NCBI GenBank assembly: GCA_018340375.1 | Contig: JAFFJZ010000026.1 | Location: 1,798,001 to 1,862,000 of the forward strand | From: Gonatopus flavifemur | Lineage: Eukaryota; Arthropoda; Insecta; Hymenoptera; Dryinidae | Direction of reading: 5' to 3' | DNA: 64,000 nt | Part shown: positions 59,532-64,000 of the stretch, piece by piece | How positions within the stretch are numbered: position 1 is the first letter of the stretch | Layout of the letters: the number at the start of each line of letters is the position of its first letter | Notes under the pieces: generated by a model | Database searches by the model: none | What the model saw: the letters and a program-made list of their open reading frames with translations, nothing else | What the model was told of the DNA's origin: nothing | Program-made: the position numbers and the translations under genes

Positions 59532-61565
59532 ATGTCTATCACCAAGAGAGAGCTGTTTGATGTGTGGTATTCCGAAAGAGAGGCGTCCAAGAAATTTGAT
59601 GCGGTGTTGCGATATGTAAAAGGAAAAACGTCAGTGTCGGGAAACTCAACCCATGTTTCTGAATGTGTACTGCAAATTATAAACAATTTTCTGAGCCATT
59701 TGCGGGACAAATGGAAAAAGTGCTATCGGTCGAAACAAAAATTCGAACAACGTTTTTCTGAATGGCTAGATTCAACGATCAATTTGTTTCCTGAACCAAG
59801 TGGTCAACAGAGCTCTATAGGGAGACCGTCCAAAGAATTCCAGAATTTGAGTGAGAAATCGAAAAAAAGAAGAATTCAAAACTTGCTGGATAATCATACT
59901 ACAGAAAAATTGACGTTTGCAACTTGCTCGAATTTGTATACTACTGGTAAAAGAGACGCATCTTCAGTTTTAAAAAAGATTACAGAAAGCTCTCCCACCA
60001 GAGCAACAAAAATCAAACATGCATTTGATACCCCAAATGTGAAACCAGAAACTTATTCACCCGAAGAAGGTCTTGCTTTGTATATAGATGGACGTTTCTC
60101 CAAAAATAGCTACATCCTGATGCAACAAGGAGCTAAAAATCGGAAAGCCAATATATATCCAAGTTATGAAAACATCTTGGTGGCAAAAAAAGAATGTTAT
60201 CCACCAAACAACAGTATAAGTATCACAGAATTTTCAGCAGAAATTCGACTTCAAGCCATAATGGATCATACGTCATCAAGATTATGCCTCGTTCTGAATG
60301 ATATTGTAGAAAGTGCATGTGGAAATTCACAATCAGATCTTGTTTCATTGTATAAATGGGGAGCTGATGGAAGTGGGGGACAATCTATGTATAAAATTCG
60401 TATTCAAAATGAGGAAGACCGTGAAAAAACAGACGGGAATCTATATGTAGTTTGCATTGTGCCTCTTCGATTACAAACGAAAGATGGAAATACCATAATG
60501 TGGAATAATCGTCGGGCTTCGTCTACAAGATTTTGCCGACCAGTGAAACTCATTTTTGAAAAGGAAACCCCTGATTGATTTCGAAAAGAAATTTCGGGAA
60601 TAGAAAGTCAGATCGAAGGGTTTTCTCCGACTATAGTTACCCTAGACAACATCACAGCAAAAATTGACCATCAGTTAATGCTAACTATGATCGATGGCAA
60701 AACCTTCAGCACAATCACAGAGACATCGGTTCAAACATGTAGTATTTGCAAAGTCACTCCTCAACTGATGAAAAATCTCTCTTCCGTTTATGAGAGAGAG
60801 TGTGATGAGACTAGATACCATCTGGGCCTTTCATCTCTCCATGCATACATAAGATGCCTCGACTGTATGCTTCACATTGCATATCGCATTAATATAAAGA
60901 AGTACCGGATAACAGAAAAACAGGACAAGCAAATTTTAGAGGATAATAAAAAACGTATCACTAAGGCGATTCGGCAGGAAATGGGATTGTTAGTTGACGT
61001 TGTGAAACAAGGTTACGGAACAACTAATGACGGAAATACCGCAGCTCGATTCTTTGAGAATTTTTCAACGGCTGCTCAAATAACAGGACTTGACGAAAAT
61101 TTATTGAAGAGGTTTAACGTAATATTGAAAACCATATCAAGTGGATTTGACATTGACGTTGAGAGATTTTCTCTGTACGCCAAAGAAACAGCGGATTTAT
61201 ACGTGAAGTTGTATTCGTGGTACCATATGCCTTCTAGTGTGCATAGGTTACTGATTCATGGTGGGGAGATAATAAGTTCTTGTGCATTGCCTATAGGTAT
61301 GATGTCAGAAGAAGCTTTAGAGGCCAGGAACAAAGATATCAGAAGATACCGAGAATCCAATACGAGAAAAATGTCTCGGCATCAGAACATGGAAGATTTG
61401 TTACACACTTTGCTGTATTCCTCTGATCCCCACATTTCTATCTTGTCTAATCGTGATAATAGGATATCTCAATTCAAAACCTGCAAACCGTTACCTGTGG
61501 AAGTGTTGATTTTACTGCGTGAACCTGATATTGGACAATCACATGCTTCTCCAACATCTGAATGA
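59532..61565 (+). pseudogene. Transib transposase (RAG1-like), one in-frame stop
   Basis: 678 codons in a single frame, broken only by TGA at 60576-60578 (codon 349), after FEKETPD. Counting that codon, the DDE residues are D279 in WGADGSGG, D388 in TMIDGKTF and E597 in EEALEARNKDIRRYR, the last matching the RAG1 E962 region. Other family marks are the zinc-binding CSICKVTPQLMKN (~409), LGLSSLHAYIRCLDCMLHIA, TNDGNTAARFFEN, YSWYHMPSSVHRLLIHGG and RHQNMEDLLHTLLYSSDPHIS. Length matches known Transib transposases (~650-700 aa). A splice acceptor-like TATTTTAG at ~59500 may precede the start. Both catalytic halves are otherwise open, so the lesion is young, or a readthrough or assembly question. 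Confidence 0.95.
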
Positions 61566-61967
61566 GGAATAAATAAGAGTTGATTTTTAAGGCATTTGGA
61601 AATTTCACCAGTTTTTTGTAAGTTGCTGCTCCATCTTCAAGGTTGATGTTCAATAAAATACATTTCATCTTATTCGGAAGTGAATTAAAAATTCCATTTC
61701 GCTTTCTTTCTGTTCATCATTTCTATTTATCGCTGTAAGGATTGATAATGAGTGAATATTTGGTTTTTTGAGAGTTTCCACGCAAAGTTGAAAAAAAAAC
61801 AAATGTTTCAACGATGAAAATTGGGATAATAACAGTGATTCGAACAATGAGGTATGTAGAACCCTAGTGTGGCGCTTTTGTTTCATTTAGATAGGGTGGT
61901 ATCCTGAAGTTGCAAAATTCTGAGTCCAGATTGAATTTATGCGACCCCAAAACCCCCTGATAGTAAG

Positions 61968-62720
61968 TTTCAAGCGGATATCAACCGTTTTTGAATTTGT
62001 GTCCGCCATATTGAAACCGCCATGTTGAATTTCGAATTTCTAACTCCACATTTGGATTCTGCGACCCCAAGAACCTTGCCATTAGTGAGTTTCAAACGGA
62101 TATCAACGATTTTCGAATTTTTGTCCGCCATATTGAATCCGCCATTTCGAATTTCGGATTTCACACTCCAGATTCGAATTCTGCGACCCCAAAAACTCCT
62201 TGAAAGTGAGTTTCAAGCGGATATCAACCATTTTTTTCCATTTTTGTCCGCCATATTGAATCCGCCATTTTGAATTCCGGAATTCTGAGTCCAGATTTGG
62301 ATTCTGTGACCCCGAAAACCCCCAGGGACTAAGTTTCAAGCAGATATCAACCATTTTTGAACTTTTGTCCGCCATATTGAATCCGCCATTTTGAATTCCG
62401 GAATTCTGAGTCCAGATTTGGATTCTGTGACCCCGAAAACCCCCAGGGACTAAGTTTCAAGCAGATATCAACCATTTTTGAACTTTTGTCCGCCATATTC
62501 AATCCGCCTTTTTGAATTCCGGAATTCTGAGTCCAGATTTGGATTCTGTGACCCCAAAAACCCCAAAGTACTAAGTTTCAAGCAGATATCAACCATTTTT
62601 GAATTTTTGTCCGCCATATTGAATCCGCCATTCTGAATTTCGAAGTTCTGACTTCAGATTCGGATTTTGCGACCCCAAAAACCCCCTAAGACCGAGTTTC
62701 AAGCGAATATGATAGAGTTT
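61968..62720. repeat. ~121-bp minisatellite, about 6 units, in the Transib
   Basis: Units start TTTCAAGC(G/A)GATATCAACC and include GTCCGCCATATTGAATCCGC, GAATTCCGGAATTCTGAGTC and TGCGACCCCAAAAACCCC, at ~61968, 62089, 62210, 62332, 62455 and 62577. The same landmarks in the same order make up the arms of the foldback 1309-3886. Confidence 0.88.
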
Positions 62721-62721
62721 T

Positions 62722-62760
62722 GAATTTTGTCCCCCTAGATTGGGAAAAACGACCACTGTG
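62722..62760 (-). promoter_or_regulatory. Right RSS-like end: heptamer, 23-bp spacer, nonamer-like
   Basis: On the complement, CACAGTG (62754-62760), an exact 23-bp spacer (62731-62753), then ACAAAATTC (62722-62730), seven of nine matches to ACAAAAACC. Confidence 0.75.
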
Positions 62761-62910
62761 GGACGGTGGTGGTCCCTGAAAGGTGAAACGAGTAGATTGG
62801 AGCTCGGGTGTAGTATGACTTTGTCAGAAATGCAGAGGCGATTGAAAACCGGAAACCAAGGCTGTGTAGGCCACTGAGGTACAACAACGATACCCGTCGC
62901 TTGATCGTTA
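62761..62910 (-). pseudogene. DIRS-like element, RNase H-to-recombinase linker
   Basis: The minus-strand frame reads DQATGIVVVPQWPTQPWFPV and later LHPSSNLLVSPF. The VVP-WPTQPW motif is typical of the stretch between RNase H and recombinase in DIRS-type elements. With one GGACG copy, this frame runs on without a stop across the Transib site into 58456. RT and RNase H proper are not recognised further right, so the element appears cut near 62910. Confidence 0.75.
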
Positions 62911-63153
62911 ATTGACTTTACAATTAAAAAATTCGACCTTATTGGTTATGCAATTTCTGCACTTAACTATTGATTCGAGTTTTGTAATTCTTTCCAATTT
63001 AATTAAACAAAAATTCAAATTCTTTTGAGCTCTCTTGAGATTTCTCCAAACGCTATATTGTTTCTTGGAATCCAAATTATTCTGAATCAAAACTGCTTCC
63101 TTGGATTTGATCATTTCTTCAAAAACTCTAATTTGTTCTTTAATATCACTCAT
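62908..63153 (-). CDS. Small unknown frame, 81 aa
   Basis: Begins MSDIKEQIRVFEEMIKSKEA and is rich in charged, helical residues (possible coiled coil), ending NCITNKVEFFNCKVN. It lies just upstream, on the same strand, of the DIRS-like linker but in another frame. It might be part of a DIRS gag or chance. No family recognised. Confidence 0.2.
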   Translation of the reverse strand: MSDIKEQIRVFEEMIKSKEAVLIQNNLDSKKQYSVWRNLKRAQKNLNFCLIKLERITKLESIVKCRNCITNKVEFFNCKVN

Positions 63154-63222
63154 ATTCTAATAATTTATATATGTATTATCTTCATTGGTAATTGGAATGT
63201 GTTTGTTTCCAATTAGGCATAA

Positions 63223-63480
63223 CCCTGGTGAAAATAAAGCGTGCAGTTGAGCGTGCCAAAAGAGTATCCAAGCAGTTGATTGAAAGTTGATAAAAAGTGA
63301 ATGAAACGTAACAACAGGGTGTGAAAAGAGTAAATTGGCGCTCCAGAGCGTGCATCAGAGTTATGAGAGCGTGCAATGAAGGGGACTAAATTTTCTAACA
63401 TGACGTGTTAAGAGCGTGCATAGAGTTTTTTTCAATTTCGCGCATTCAACGTATCAGAAGCGTGCAAAAGGTTTCTTATT
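63223..63480. repeat. CCCTGGTGAAAA end with GAGCGTGCA word array
   Basis: CCCTGGTGAAAATAAAGCGTG opens the stretch. GAGCGTGCA or AGCGTGCA recurs near 63238, 63250, 63350, 63369, 63412 and 63460. No matching right end (ACCAGGG) was found before the window ends. Confidence 0.55.
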
Positions 63481-64000
63481 CTTGTTCTTGGTTGTGATTT
63501 TCATTTCATGGTTGTGGTTAAAAAAACACATCCATTCTATTTCATGTAATATGCAGCTAAAACATGTGAGAAAGGCAAAATTTCGATCAATTAATTTTCC
63601 AGACGGATGAAATATATATATATATATATATATAACATAGAATCTCCAGTCGCAACTCTCTCTTTTTTCACGGAAGAGATCAATGAATATATCCTCAAAA
63701 GAATGCAAGTGTACATATATTTTCATTTGATGGAGTATTTGTTACAACGGAATTATTTGAAACTGAATTCATAAAAAGATTCAGAGTTTCCAGGGATCAA
63801 AAATGTTATCTTCTACCCCTGAAACGTCTAAGAAATTTTACCATCCATGCTCTGGAAAAATCTTCATTATACATAATATGTACATTTTCATCACGTTGTT
63901 ATATTACTTTCAGAGTTCCAAATGATAGAATATAATGATAGAATAGTAAAGCATGTACATGTATTGATTGACTTCTTCATGCTGACAACATTGTGTGATA
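63481..64000. other. AT-rich, TA microsatellite
   Basis: A (TA)n run lies at about 63610-63633. No gene is seen; frames are short and low-complexity. Confidence 0.5.

Larger units (their letters stand above)
58462..62760 (+). mobile_element. Transib DNA transposon, 4.3 kb
   Basis: Ends are inverted: CACAGTGGTCGTTTTTCCC at left and GGGAAAAACGACCACTGTG at right, extending over ~26 bp. It is flanked by the GC-rich 5-bp duplication GGACG (58457-58461 and 62761-62765), the duplication size known for Transib. It contains one transposase gene (59532-61565) with AATAAA at 61567, a ~1-kb 5' leader without recognisable coding, and a 121-bp minisatellite before the right end. No RAG2-like frame is present. 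Confidence 0.95.

Noticed and set aside
58462..62760. ProtoRAG-like element with a RAG2 partner
   Set aside because: Only one gene is present; no kelch-like or RAG2-like frame was seen on either strand inside the element, so it is an ordinary Transib.

Overview
This is eukaryotic DNA, most likely from an insect. The evidence is a six-exon chromatin-factor gene with short AT-rich introns, and a transposon load typical of insects: mariner, hAT, Transib, BEL/Pao, a jockey/CR1-like LINE, a DIRS-like tyrosine-recombinase element and many MITEs and foldbacks. The species cannot be read from the sequence. There are no operons, CRISPR arrays or bacterial signals.

Layout. 1-12.9 kb is a pile of transposons: a TA-flanked foldback whose long arms are built from ~121-bp units (1309-3886), a decayed hAT transposase on the minus strand (4484-6230), an inverted-repeat element with a second partial copy at 56.1 kb (6988-8148), a dead mariner carrying a MITE (8475-9948), and another foldback around a transposase remnant (9956-12221). 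Two related giant non-autonomous elements follow, at 12881-19256 and 29544-37380. They share termini, a 228-bp tandem array, a mariner remnant, a nested element filled with a 62-bp minisatellite, and a 5S-rRNA-like segment. Between them lies the only convincing host gene (24287-27525, 664 aa): a SAMD1/KAT6-type winged helix, a KAT6-type double PHD finger and a C-terminal SAM domain, preceded by a CpG-rich probable promoter.

37.5-48.3 kb is a large inverted-terminal-repeat element, split by a decayed BEL/Pao retrotransposon with paired 379-bp LTRs and a 5-bp target duplication. That element in turn carries a 169-bp hAT-type MITE with an 8-bp target duplication. 48.9-50.2 kb holds a 5'-truncated LINE (minus strand). 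51.5-56.7 kb holds word-repeat arrays, a TA-flanked inverted-repeat transposon and a possible orphan terminal exon.

The highlight is 56.9-62.9 kb: a Transib transposon (RAG1-like transposase) inserted in a DIRS-like retroelement. It spans 58462-62760, has CACAGTG ends with a 23-bp spacer and a nonamer-like block, is flanked by the 5-bp duplication GGACG, and encodes a near-intact transposase broken by one in-frame TGA. Removing it in the mind's eye, with one GGACG, leaves the DIRS reading frame open across the junction, so the insertion history is secure.

A pattern that crosses families is the second highlight. Many elements here have conserved termini (CCCTGGT/CCCTGCT + A-rich, or CAC...GTG with a 2-bp duplication), but interiors made of one short, often palindromic word repeated many times. 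The word differs from element to element.
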